Assembly (NCBI GenBank): GCA_014841835.1
Contig: JACYUQ010000001.1
Coordinates: 1,302,001 to 1,366,000, forward strand
Origin: Oxalobacteraceae sp. CFBP 13730
Lineage (GTDB): Bacteria; Pseudomonadota; Gammaproteobacteria; Burkholderiales; Burkholderiaceae_D
DNA: 64,000 nucleotides
Direction: 5' to 3'
Shown here one piece after another: positions 56,860 to 64,000 of the stretch. The notes below the pieces were generated by a model. That model had not been told where the DNA came from. It saw only the letters and a list, made by a program, of their open reading frames with translations, and ran no database searches. Positions within the stretch are counted from its first letter, which is position 1. Each line of letters begins with the position of its first letter. Made by a program: the position numbers and the translations under genes.

Positions 56860-58572
56860 ATGCTCGCCCAACAAAAACAACAAATCGTTGCCCTGTTCCA
56901 GGCCGCCCTCGCGCCGATCGTTGCCGGTACCGATCTCACCCCGAACGTGGTGCTCGAACGGCCGCGCGATCCATCGCACGGCGACATCGCCTGCAATATC
57001 GCGATGCAGCTGGCCAAGCCACTCAAAACCAACCCGCGCGAACTGGCCACCCGCCTGGTCGCCGCACTGCTGGTCGAACCAGGCGCAGAAGGCCTGATCG
57101 AGGCCGCCGACATCGCCGGCCCCGGTTTCATCAACCTGCGCGTGGCCGCCAGCGCCAAGCAATCGGTCGCGCGCAGCGTGCTCGAACAGGGCGCGGCATT
57201 CGGTAGCAGCACCAGCGGCGCCGGTCACCACGTGATCATCGAATTCGTTTCGGCCAACCCGACCGGCCCGCTGCACGTCGGTCACGGCCGCCAGGCCGCG
57301 CTGGGCGACGCGATGGCGTCGCTGTTCCTGTCGCAGGGCCACGACGTCACGCGCGAGTTCTATTACAACGATGCGGGCGTGCAGATTGCCACGCTGGCCA
57401 ATTCGGTGCAGGCGCGCGCACGCGGCTTCAAGCCGGGCGACGCCGAGTGGCCCGAATCGGCCTACAACGGCGACTACATCGCCGAGATCGCCGCCGACTT
57501 CCTGGCCAAAAAGACCGTCTCGGCCAGCGATGGCGAGCCGGCCACCGCCAGCGGCGACGTCGACGACCTCGAATCGATCCGCCGCTTCGCCGTGACCTAC
57601 CTGCGCAACGAGCAGGACCAGGATTTGCAGGCATTCGGCGTCAAGTTCGACAACTACTACCTCGAATCGTCGCTGTACGCCGACGGCAAGGTCGACACCG
57701 CCGTCAAGACGCTGGTCGACTCGGGCAAGACCTATGAAGACGGCGGCGCGCTGTGGCTCAAGACCACCGACTACGGCGACGACAAGGACCGCGTGATGCG
57801 CAAGTCCGACGGCACCTATACGTACTTCGTGCCGGACGTCGCGTACCACATCCAGAAATTCCGCCGCGGCTTCGATCAGGCGATCAACATCCAGGGCAGT
57901 GACCACCACGGCACGATCGCGCGCGTGCGCGCCGGCCTGCAGGCCGTCGACATCGGCATCCCGCAAGGCTATCCCGACTACGTGCTGCACAAGATGGTTA
58001 CCGTGATGAAGGACGGCGAAGAGGTCAAGATTTCCAAGCGCGCCGGCTCGTACGTCACCGTGCGCGACCTGATCGACTGGTCGGGCGCGGGCGACGTCAC
58101 GCGTGGGCGCGACGCAGTGCGCTTCTTCCTCATCTCGCGCAAGGCCGACACCGAGTTCGTGTTCGACGTGAACGTCGCGCTCGAAACGAGCGATGAGAAC
58201 CCGGTGTACTACGTCCAGTACGCCCACGCGCGCATCTGCTCGGCGCTGGCCAACTGGGGCGGCGATGTCGCTTCGCTCGCCAGCGTCGATTTGTCGCCGC
58301 TCACCTCACCGAAAGAATTCGAACTGCTGGCCAAGCTGGCGTCGTACCCTGAAGTGCTTGAGCGCGCCTTGGGCGAACTGGGCCCGCACCAGGTCGCGTT
58401 CTACCTGCGCGAACTGGCCGGCGACCTGCACAGCTATTACTTTGCGCACAAATGGCTGCTGGACGACGACGAGCCGCTCAAGCTGGCCCGTCTCGCGCTG
58501 GCCGCTGCCACGCGCCAGGTGCTGCGCAACGGCCTCGCGCTGATCGGCGTGTCGGCGCCGGACAAAATGTAA
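56860..58572 (+). CDS. argS: Arginyl-tRNA synthetase
   Basis: A 570-residue class I synthetase. The N-terminal Add-1 tRNA-recognition domain (about 5-90) is followed by '[19 protein letters not shown]' (HIGH motif as HVGH). 'KISKRAG' takes the place of KMSKS, and a DALR anticodon-binding domain (about 450-570) closes the protein. The start ATG 56860 fits the family; the frame to 56746 crosses the promoter. It is 33 bp upstream of the SPOR gene. Confidence 0.98.
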   Translation: MLAQQKQQIVALFQAALAPIVAGTDLTPNVVLERPRDPSHGDIACNIAMQLAKPLKTNPRELATRLVAALLVEPGAEGLIEAADIAGPGFINLRVAASAKQSVARSVLEQGAAFGSSTSGAGHHVIIEFVSANPTGPLHVGHGRQAALGDAMASLFLSQGHDVTREFYYNDAGVQIATLANSVQARARGFKPGDAEWPESAYNGDYIAEIAADFLAKKTVSASDGEPATASGDVDDLESIRRFAVTYLRNEQDQDLQAFGVKFDNYYLESSLYADGKVDTAVKTLVDSGKTYEDGGALWLKTTDYGDDKDRVMRKSDGTYTYFVPDVAYHIQKFRRGFDQAINIQGSDHHGTIARVRAGLQAVDIGIPQGYPDYVLHKMVTVMKDGEEVKISKRAGSYVTVRDLIDWSGAGDVTRGRDAVRFFLISRKADTEFVFDVNVALETSDENPVYYVQYAHARICSALANWGGDVASLASVDLSPLTSPKEFELLAKLASYPEVLERALGELGPHQVAFYLRELAGDLHSYYFAHKWLLDDDEPLKLARLALAAATRQVLRNGLALIGVSAPDKM

Positions 58573-58605
58573 TCACTGCATCCCACTGCCCAACCAGAAA
58601 GCGTC

Positions 58606-59277
58606 ATGACCGCCATTCGATCCTTCTCGCCCCTCCGCCAGCGCGGCAGCACCCTGACGGGCATCATCATCGGCCTGATCATCGGGCTGGGCATCGCAGT
58701 GGCGGTCGCACTCGTGATCACCAAGGGCGCCTCGCCCTTTACCGACCGCTCCAACAAGATGGGACGCCCGGCCGACCTCGAGCCGAGCCAGGCCAACGAT
58801 CCGAACAAGCCGCTGTACGGCACCCGCACACCGGTGCGTGAGACGCCCAAGCCAGCGCCGAGTGCACCGGCTGCCGCACCGGCAGCACCCGCCGCACCGG
58901 CTGCAGCGCCCGCAGATGCCGATCCACTGGGCGCCGCGATCGCCGGCATGCAGGCGCCGCGCCGCGCCCCGACGCCGGCGCCATCGCCGGCGCCCGTCAA
59001 CACGGTCGCGGCGGCGCCGGCAGCAGCAGCGGTCACCGACGGCTATATCTATTACCTGCAAGCGGGTGCCTTCCGCGAAATGTCGGACGCCGAAAACACC
59101 CGCGCCAAGCTGGCGCTGCTGGGCTTCGAGGCTGCGATCACCGACCGCAGCACCGACAGCGGCGTGCTGCACCGCGTGCGCGTTGGCCCGTTCACGCAGG
59201 TCGAAGGCGTCAACCGCGCGCGTGCCAAGCTGCTCGACAGCGGCATCGACGTCGCCATCGTGCGCAACCAGCGCTGA
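58606..59277 (+). CDS. SPOR domain protein, FtsN-like
   Basis: A 223-residue bitopic inner-membrane protein. A short cytoplasmic N-terminus and one helix (about 17-38) are followed by a long Pro/Ala-rich periplasmic linker (about 75-145) and a C-terminal SPOR domain (about 147-223) with 'YYLQAGAFREMSDAENTRAKL' and 'VRVGPFTQVEGV'. SPOR domains bind denuded glycan strands at the division septum. The layout is that of FtsN/DedD. It is 33 bp after argS and 6 bp before the SDR gene. Confidence 0.9.
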   Translation: MTAIRSFSPLRQRGSTLTGIIIGLIIGLGIAVAVALVITKGASPFTDRSNKMGRPADLEPSQANDPNKPLYGTRTPVRETPKPAPSAPAAAPAAPAAPAAAPADADPLGAAIAGMQAPRRAPTPAPSPAPVNTVAAAPAAAAVTDGYIYYLQAGAFREMSDAENTRAKLALLGFEAAITDRSTDSGVLHRVRVGPFTQVEGVNRARAKLLDSGIDVAIVRNQR

Positions 59278-59283
59278 TCCGGC

Positions 59284-60069
59284 ATGTCGCTGCCGGGCCA
59301 GCGCGTCTTCATCACCGGCGCCTCGAGCGGCATCGGCGCCGCGCTGGCGCGCGAATATGCCGCGCGCGGCGCTGTGCTGGGCCTGCTCGGCCGACGGCGC
59401 GACGCGCTCGACCAACTGCGTCAATCGCTGCCTGATTCCTCGCGCCACCAGGTGTATGCGCTCGACGTGCTCGATCGCGCAGCCCTCGCCGCTGCGGCGC
59501 AGGACTTCATCGCCATGAACGGCGGCGCCGATATCGTCATCGCCTGCGCCGGCATTTCGCAGGGCACGCTGACCGAACAAGCAGACGACCTCGCCGTGTT
59601 CGACGCCGTCTTCGCCACCAATATGAACGCCACGGTGGCGACGTTCGCACCGTTCGTCGCTCCCATGAAAACCCAGTCGACGCCGTGCCGCCTGGTCGGC
59701 ATCGGCAGCGTGGCCGGCATTCGCGGCATGCGCGGCGCCGGCGCCTACTGCGCCAGCAAGGCCGCGCTGCACAGCTATTGCGAGGCGCTGCGCGTGGAGC
59801 TGCGGCCGTCGAACATTCGCGTGGTAACCATCGCGCCCGGCTACATCGATACCCCCATGACCCGTGCCAACCGCTTCCCCATGCCCTTTTTGATGCCCCC
59901 CGAACGCTTTGCCACGGGGGCTGTCGCCGCGATTGCGCGCGGCGACAGTTACCGCGTGCTGCCGTGGCAGATGGGCGTCGTCGCCAAGCTGTTGCGCCTG
60001 ATGCCCAACGCCTTGTTCGACCGCCTGTTTGCGCGCGCGCCGACCAAGCCGCGCCGGGAGCACCTATGA
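59284..60069 (+). CDS. SDR family oxidoreductase
   Basis: A 261-residue classical short-chain dehydrogenase. The cofactor loop is 'TGASSGIGAA' (11-20), 'CAGIS' follows, and the catalytic Ser142, Tyr155 and Lys159 lie in 'GSVAG' and 'YCASK'. The 'PGYIDTPMT' segment is typical. The substrate is unknown. It overlaps birA by 4 bp. Confidence 0.92.
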   Translation: MSLPGQRVFITGASSGIGAALAREYAARGAVLGLLGRRRDALDQLRQSLPDSSRHQVYALDVLDRAALAAAAQDFIAMNGGADIVIACAGISQGTLTEQADDLAVFDAVFATNMNATVATFAPFVAPMKTQSTPCRLVGIGSVAGIRGMRGAGAYCASKAALHSYCEALRVELRPSNIRVVTIAPGYIDTPMTRANRFPMPFLMPPERFATGAVAAIARGDSYRVLPWQMGVVAKLLRLMPNALFDRLFARAPTKPRREHL

Positions 60070-60830
60070 ACGCTGCTGCCATTGCCGCGCTATCGCGCGC
60101 AGGCGTCGCCGTTGAAGTCGTCGCGCAGACCGGGTCGACCAATGCCGATCTGCTCGCACGCGCCGGCACACTTGCCGCCCCGCTGCTGCTGATCGCCGAA
60201 CATCAAAGCGCCGGCCGCGGGCGCGCCGGGCGCAGCTGGCTGTCGTCGCCCGAACGCTCGCTGACGTTTTCGCTGGCCTGGCGCTTCGACGGCGGGCCAC
60301 AGGCGCTGCTTGGCCTGCCGCTGGCGGTGGGCGTGGCGCTGGCCGACACGCTTGGCACGCTGGGCCAGCAGGTACAGCTGAAGTGGCCGAACGATGTCCT
60401 CAAGGATGGCGACAAACTGGCCGGCATCCTGATCGAAACCCAGTCCGCCCCTGGCGGCGGCACCTGGTGCGTGATCGGGATCGGCCTGAACCTGTTGATG
60501 CCGGACGAGATGGAAGCGCAGCTGGGCCGCAGCGCGGCCGGCATGCCGTGGCTGGCGCGGATGGACCGAGACGCGTTGATGGCGGCGCTCCTCGACGGCC
60601 TGGCCGACTGCCTGCGCGAATTTACCGCGAGCGGGTTTGGCGCCTTCAGCGCGCGCTGGAATCTGCGCCATGCATGGCAGGGAGAGACCGTCGTCCTGCT
60701 CGATGGCGGCGTTGTGCGGCACGAAGGCCGCGCGGCCGGTGTCGACGATAGCGGGCGCTTGCTGCTCGATACGGATGAAGGCCGCATCACCGTGATGGCC
60801 GGCGACGTCTCGCTGCGGGTGAAAGCATGA
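60066..60830 (+). CDS. birA: Biotin-[acetyl-CoA-carboxylase] ligase
   Basis: A 254-residue biotin protein ligase. The biotinyl-AMP loop appears as 'GRGRAGRSW', with 'STNADLLARAG', 'LKWPNDVL' and 'KLAGILIET', plus a C-terminal SH3-like domain. The N-terminal DNA-binding winged helix of E. coli BirA is absent, so this is a monofunctional ligase that cannot repress bio genes. It overlaps the SDR gene and coaX by 4 bp each. Confidence 0.95.
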   Translation: MNAAAIAALSRAGVAVEVVAQTGSTNADLLARAGTLAAPLLLIAEHQSAGRGRAGRSWLSSPERSLTFSLAWRFDGGPQALLGLPLAVGVALADTLGTLGQQVQLKWPNDVLKDGDKLAGILIETQSAPGGGTWCVIGIGLNLLMPDEMEAQLGRSAAGMPWLARMDRDALMAALLDGLADCLREFTASGFGAFSARWNLRHAWQGETVVLLDGGVVRHEGRAAGVDDSGRLLLDTDEGRITVMAGDVSLRVKA

Positions 60831-61564
60831 TGCTGCTGATCGATGCCGGCAATACCCGCGTCAAGTGGGCGCTGGCAGACGACAGCGCGGCGCCTGGCGC
60901 CTGGTTGGCCACTGGCGCGGTGGCGCATGCCGGGCTGGATGCATTGGCGTGCGACTGGGCCGGCGCCACGCGTGTGCTGGTCTCGAACGTGGCGGGGCCC
61001 GCGCTGGCCGCACGCATCGCGGCCCTGCTGCCGGCGCATGCGCAGGTCGAGTGGTTCGCGTCCACGCCGCAGCGCGCAGGTGTCACCAACGGCTACCGCG
61101 AGCCGGCGCGGCTCGGGTGTGACCGCTTCGCCGCCGCCATCGGCGCGCGCGCGCTGGTGCCCGGCCAGGACCTGATCGTGGCCACCTGCGGCACCGCGAC
61201 CACGGTCGACGCGGTACGCGCCGACGGCCGCTTCATCGGCGGCATGATCCTGCCCGGCCTAGCCCTGATGGCCGCCAGCCTGGCACGCAACACGGCGCAA
61301 CTGCCGCAGGTCGATGCCGGTGCATTGCCGCCGCTGTTTGGCGACAATACGCAGGATGCGATCCTGTCCGGCCTGCTCTCGTCGCAGGCGGGCGCGATCG
61401 AGCGTGCGGTGGCTGGCCTGGGCGGCGCCTTCTGCATCGTCTCTGGTGGCGCTGCGCCCCATATCGCGCCGGCCCTCAAGGTTGCGCACCAGGTGGTCGA
61501 TAACATCGTACTGGTCGGCCTGCATGCAGCAGCCACCGGCTCGACGGGAGATATGCGGTGCTGA
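60827..61564 (+). CDS. coaX: Type III pantothenate kinase
   Basis: A 245-residue ASKHA-fold kinase for the first step of CoA synthesis. It shows 'LIDAGNTRVKWAL' (ATP loop), 'LGCDRFAAAIGAR', 'TCGTATTVDAV' and 'GGMILPGLALM'. birA-coaX adjacency is usual in betaproteobacteria. It overlaps the next gene by 7 bp. Confidence 0.96.
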   Translation: MMLLIDAGNTRVKWALADDSAAPGAWLATGAVAHAGLDALACDWAGATRVLVSNVAGPALAARIAALLPAHAQVEWFASTPQRAGVTNGYREPARLGCDRFAAAIGARALVPGQDLIVATCGTATTVDAVRADGRFIGGMILPGLALMAASLARNTAQLPQVDAGALPPLFGDNTQDAILSGLLSSQAGAIERAVAGLGGAFCIVSGGAAPHIAPALKVAHQVVDNIVLVGLHAAATGSTGDMRC

Positions 61565-62289
61565 AATTCGTGTTCTGGGCGCTGCTGGGCGCCAACGGGG
61601 TATTGCTGGCGTATGGCCAGGGCCTGCTCGGCCAGCCGGGTGATGCGGCGCGCGAGCCGGCGCGCCTGAAGAACCAGCTCGCGCCCGAACGCATGCAGCA
61701 GCTCACGCCAACGCAGGCCAGGCAGGCAGCACAGAGCGCTGCACCGGCACCGCAAGCCGAGGTGGCTGCGCCCCTGCCCGAACCTGCGCCTGAGCGTGCA
61801 CCCGCGCCGGTGCCCCGGAACCTGGTCGCCTGCGTGCAGGCCGGCCCGTTCAGCACCGCTGATGCGCGCCGCTTCGAGGCCCGTGTCGCACGGCTTGGCC
61901 TCGCGCCGCGCCAGTCGCGCATCGACATGCCGTACCAGGAAGTGACGAGCCGTCTCGTCTACCTGCCACCGAATGGGGGCCGCGAAGGCGCCCAGCGCCG
62001 CGTCGCCGAGCTCAGGGAGCGGGGCGTGACCAACTTCTTCATCATGCAGAACGACACGTCGCCACTACGCTATGCGATTTCGCTGGGGATGTTCAAATCG
62101 GACGGCGCGGCGCAAAAGCTCGTGGCCGACCTGCAGCGCCAGGGCGTACGCGGCGTGCGCATCTTGCCGCGCGGACCGCAAGTGATGCGCGCCGGCTACC
62201 AGTATCGCCAGATCGACGCTGACGAGCGCGATCGTCTGACTGGTATTGCCGATAACTACAACGGTGTTGAAGTCACCCGCTGCAGCTGA
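61558..62289 (+). CDS. SPOR-like envelope protein
   Basis: A 243-residue protein starting at a GTG inside the coaX 3' end. A signal anchor (about 3-22) is followed by a Pro/Ala-rich linker (about 55-85). Two SPOR-like segments are seen: 'ACVQAGPFSTADARRFEARV' and 'YAISLGMFKSDGAAQKLVADL'. It is probably periplasmic and attached to the inner membrane. The SPOR assignment of the second repeat is the firmer of the two. A terminator follows. Confidence 0.75.
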   Translation: MLKFVFWALLGANGVLLAYGQGLLGQPGDAAREPARLKNQLAPERMQQLTPTQARQAAQSAAPAPQAEVAAPLPEPAPERAPAPVPRNLVACVQAGPFSTADARRFEARVARLGLAPRQSRIDMPYQEVTSRLVYLPPNGGREGAQRRVAELRERGVTNFFIMQNDTSPLRYAISLGMFKSDGAAQKLVADLQRQGVRGVRILPRGPQVMRAGYQYRQIDADERDRLTGIADNYNGVEVTRCS

Positions 62290-62338
62290 TCCTGTTTCAG
62301 GATCAACAACGGCGCACCTAGGGGTGCGCTTTTTTTCG
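62288..62338 (+). terminator. Double hairpin terminator after the birA-coaX cluster
   Basis: A 7-bp hairpin GATCCTG-TTT-CAGGATC (62288-62304) overlaps the stop codon. It is followed by a GCGCACC / GGTGCGC stem (62312-62329) with a T8 run. Confidence 0.9.
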
Positions 62339-62389
62339 TCCCTACGTGTTGCGTGGACGCTGAAACATGTCGAATTTCTTTACACTAAA

Positions 62390-62406
62390 TTCTTTTAAGA
62401 AAAGAA
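62390..62406. promoter_or_regulatory. AT-rich inverted repeat, possible enhancer site for the sigma-54 promoter
   Basis: TTCTT-TT-AAGAA with further flanking symmetry sits about 30 bases upstream of the -24 element. A sigma-54 activator such as the PrsR-type regulators of PEP-CTERM genes would need a nearby binding site. The assignment is inference from position. Confidence 0.3.
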
Positions 62407-62434
62407 GATTGTTTATAATCAATAGGTTGCTGTG

Positions 62435-62451
62435 CTGGCACAAGTATTGCT
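62435..62451 (+). promoter_or_regulatory. Sigma-54 (-24/-12) promoter of the PEP-CTERM gene
   Basis: CTGGCACAAGTATTGCT matches the consensus YTGGCAC-N5-TTGCW, with GG at -24 and GC at -12 in the required spacing. Transcription would start near 62461, about 35 bases before the ATG of the PEP-CTERM gene. Confidence 0.8.
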
Positions 62452-62495
62452 ATATAAAAATTATCGTTTCTTAAATTCAAAACTAGGGGTTTGCC

Positions 62496-63272
62496 ATGAA
62501 AAAACTGATCACCACCGCTCTGCTGACCGCACTCTGCACCATCTCCGCTTCAGCCCTGGCCACGCCAATCGCGATGACCGGCACATTTGCCTCGAACGAC
62601 ATGGCAAACAACAATTACAGCGCCGTGTTCAGTGGCAAATCGTTCCTGCCAGCCGATTACACGGTCAACAGCCTGACGTACTCGTTCTCGTTCCGTGACG
62701 ATGGCAGCGATATGTTCACGACATCCGGACCAGTCTCCACTGGCAGCAACATGACAGGCTGGATGCCCCACACCTCGATCAGCTATGCACGCTACCTGAC
62801 CAATTACGCGACGGTGGAGCGCACGGGCCAGCAGGAAAGTGCCGCCCTGTCGATCGGTGGCGTCCTGCTCGGCACAGGCAGCACGACATTGACGGAGTCG
62901 AGCGCCACCACTTCGAGCCCGCTTCAGGTCAAGTACGAAGGCACGGGCTGCACCTCCTACCAGTGCTACGATTTCTACACGAAGAGCTGGACTGACACCA
63001 CGACCATCACCCTTGACAACACCGGCGCTTTCACCATCAGCGGCATCATCTCGAACCAGTCGATCATCGACGAACTGCTGCGCAGCGACCAGCTGACGCT
63101 GAACCTGAACGTTGTGGGCGACCTGGTGCTGACCAATTCGCAGCTGCTGCTGGATTACACCAAGGTCGTGGCATCTGCCGAAGTGCCGGAACCATCGAGC
63201 ATCCTGCTGGCGCTCGCCGGTCTGGCCGGTCTGGGCGCCGTGCGTCGCCGCAGCAAGCGCGTGGCGGCATAA
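62496..63272 (+). CDS. PEP-CTERM sorting-domain protein
   Basis: A 258-residue exported protein. The signal peptide is about 1-22 ('MKKLITTALLTALC'). A Ser/Thr-rich body follows, with a Cys pair ('GCTSYQCYD') and probable beta structure. The C-terminus has the tripartite sorting signal: 'VPEPSS', a hydrophobic helix and 'RRRSK'. Such proteins are processed by exosortase (EpsH/XrtA) and are often surface or matrix components of biofilm-forming betaproteobacteria. The exosortase itself is not in this window. A GGGG-containing site and a sigma-54 promoter precede it. Confidence 0.93.
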   Translation: MKKLITTALLTALCTISASALATPIAMTGTFASNDMANNNYSAVFSGKSFLPADYTVNSLTYSFSFRDDGSDMFTTSGPVSTGSNMTGWMPHTSISYARYLTNYATVERTGQQESAALSIGGVLLGTGSTTLTESSATTSSPLQVKYEGTGCTSYQCYDFYTKSWTDTTTITLDNTGAFTISGIISNQSIIDELLRSDQLTLNLNVVGDLVLTNSQLLLDYTKVVASAEVPEPSSILLALAGLAGLGAVRRRSKRVAA

Positions 63273-63299
63273 CGCAGTCTCAGAAAGACTGGCGAGGCG

Positions 63300-64000
63300 T
63301 CAGCGCCGCACGACGATCGGCTTCAACCCCAACGAAGCCGGCAGCGCGTCCATCGCCTCGAGCGCCTCGGCACGGGTTGGATACGGCCCGCCGTACAGGC
63401 GATTGAATGCCCCCACCTTCACCACTTCGAGCGTGCCCACGTCAACGCCGGCACGCGCGATCTGGTCGCTGATCGCTTCGGCGGTACCAGTGCGGCCATA
63501 CGCGCCAAGCTGGATGTAGTACTCGCCCGTGGCGGCGCGCGCCGCCGGCGCCTCCGGCGCTGCTGGTGCCACTGGTGTCGCCGGCTCCACCAGGCGCACG
63601 ACAGCGCCGCTGTCGGACTTCACCCGGTCTTCGAGCATCAGCGCCGCAATCTCGGGCGGCGCCGATTGCGCCTGCGATGTCGCTTCGCGCCGCGCGGCGG
63701 CAAGCTGCGCCGGATTGACGATCGGATCGCCCGGGAAAAGGCGTTCGATCTGGACCTCGTGGCTGCCGTTGCCGAGCAAGCCCAGTTTGAGTGCGGCCGT
63801 GTACGACACGTCGATGATGCGCGTGGAATGGAACGGACCGCGATCGTTGATCCGCACGACCACCGACTGGCCGCTTTCCAGGCTGGTCACGCGCACATAC
63901 GACGGGATCGGCAATGTCGGGTGCGCACCCGTCATCTTGTACATGTCGTACAGCTCACCGGAGGCCGTGCGCTGGCCGTGGAACTTCTTGCCATACCAGG
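63300..64000 (-). CDS. rlpA: RlpA-like septal lytic transglycosylase, 5'-truncated
   Basis: The minus-strand frame is open to the window edge, so the N-terminus lies beyond it. The visible start 'WYGKKFHGQRTASGELYDMYKMTGAHPTLP' region, then 'VRINDRGPF' and 'IDVSYTAALKLG', identify the double-psi beta-barrel of RlpA. After an Ala/Pro linker, a C-terminal SPOR domain spans the last ~75 residues ('YYIQLGAYGRTGTAEAI'). RlpA cuts naked glycan strands at the septum. It is convergent with the PEP-CTERM gene across 27 bp. Confidence 0.92.
   Translation of the reverse strand, partial: WYGKKFHGQRTASGELYDMYKMTGAHPTLPIPSYVRVTSLESGQSVVVRINDRGPFHSTRIIDVSYTAALKLGLLGNGSHEVQIERLFPGDPIVNPAQLAAARREATSQAQSAPPEIAALMLEDRVKSDSGAVVRLVEPATPVAPAAPEAPAARAATGEYYIQLGAYGRTGTAEAISDQIARAGVDVGTLEVVKVGAFNRLYGGPYPTRAEALEAMDALPASLGLKPIVVRR

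Noticed and set aside
62414..62419. TATAAT as a sigma-70 promoter for the PEP-CTERM gene
   Set aside because: The nearest -35-like hexamer (TTTACA at 62379-62384) is 29 bases away, whereas the sigma-54 promoter just downstream is near-perfect.

Overview
The window is about 64 kb of GC-rich bacterial chromosome that is almost entirely coding. Gene content and order point to a betaproteobacterium of the family Oxalobacteraceae, close to Massilia/Telluria/Duganella. Supporting signs are the topB-smg-dprA-LysM | def-fmt block, the rsmB-DUF4390-ntrY-ntrX block, a DUF3567 protein, coq7, a PEP-CTERM protein and a bacteriophytochrome cluster. This placement is inference from gene families, since no rRNA or tRNA gene lies in the window. 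No prophage, intact insertion sequence or CRISPR array was seen.

Region by region. 1-5.5 kb: the end of a DUF2147 gene, an EmrE-type SMR transporter, and a DesK/DesR-type two-component operon led by a secreted amidohydrolase and flanked on both sides by paralogous four-helix membrane proteins. 5.5-10 kb: a light-sensing phosphorelay made of a bacteriophytochrome kinase, a single-domain receiver and a receiver-kinase-receiver hybrid. 10-16 kb: two tiny membrane proteins, ruvCAB, purH, fis and dusB. 16-20 kb: a VapBC-like toxin-antitoxin pair, a histidine phosphatase, a PEBP protein, dtd and tyrS. 20-25.7 kb: an M23 envelope peptidase, anmK, erpA, argC, rpsI and rplM. 25.9-35.6 kb: a secreted TAP-like hydrolase, a NatAB-type ABC exporter, an OsmC protein, coq7, an unknown protein, and a second ABC system whose permease is fused to an M1 aminopeptidase. 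35.6-43.5 kb: a lone antitoxin-like gene, topB, smg, dprA, a LysM protein, def and fmt. 43.6-48.1 kb: a lone BrnA antitoxin, metH and an inverted-repeat element. 48.1-56.7 kb: an EAL-HDOD protein, a class II amidotransferase, DUF3567, a degenerate G3E-like protein, ntrX, ntrY, DUF4390 and rsmB. 56.8-64 kb: argS, a SPOR protein, an SDR, birA, coaX, a second SPOR-like protein, a PEP-CTERM protein behind a sigma-54 promoter, and a truncated rlpA.

How the genes work together. Most of the window is housekeeping: DNA repair and recombination (ruvABC, dprA, topB), translation (tyrS, argS, dtd, rpsI, rplM, def, fmt, dusB, rsmB), cofactor and amino-acid metabolism (purH, metH, argC, coaX, birA, coq7, erpA), and cell-wall turnover (M23, anmK, LysM, SPOR proteins, RlpA). 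Four signalling modules sit among these: DesKR, the phytochrome relay, NtrYX and the EAL-HDOD protein.

The points most worth follow-up are these. The phytochrome has a Tyr where the family has its conserved pocket His. The permease-M1 fusion has a zinc motif one residue longer than the classical M1 motif. A G3E-like protein has lost its P-loop but kept the CxCC motif. The PEP-CTERM gene has a near-consensus sigma-54 promoter. Paralogous membrane proteins bracket the DesKR operon. An inverted-repeat element follows metH, and two antitoxin-like genes stand without a toxin.
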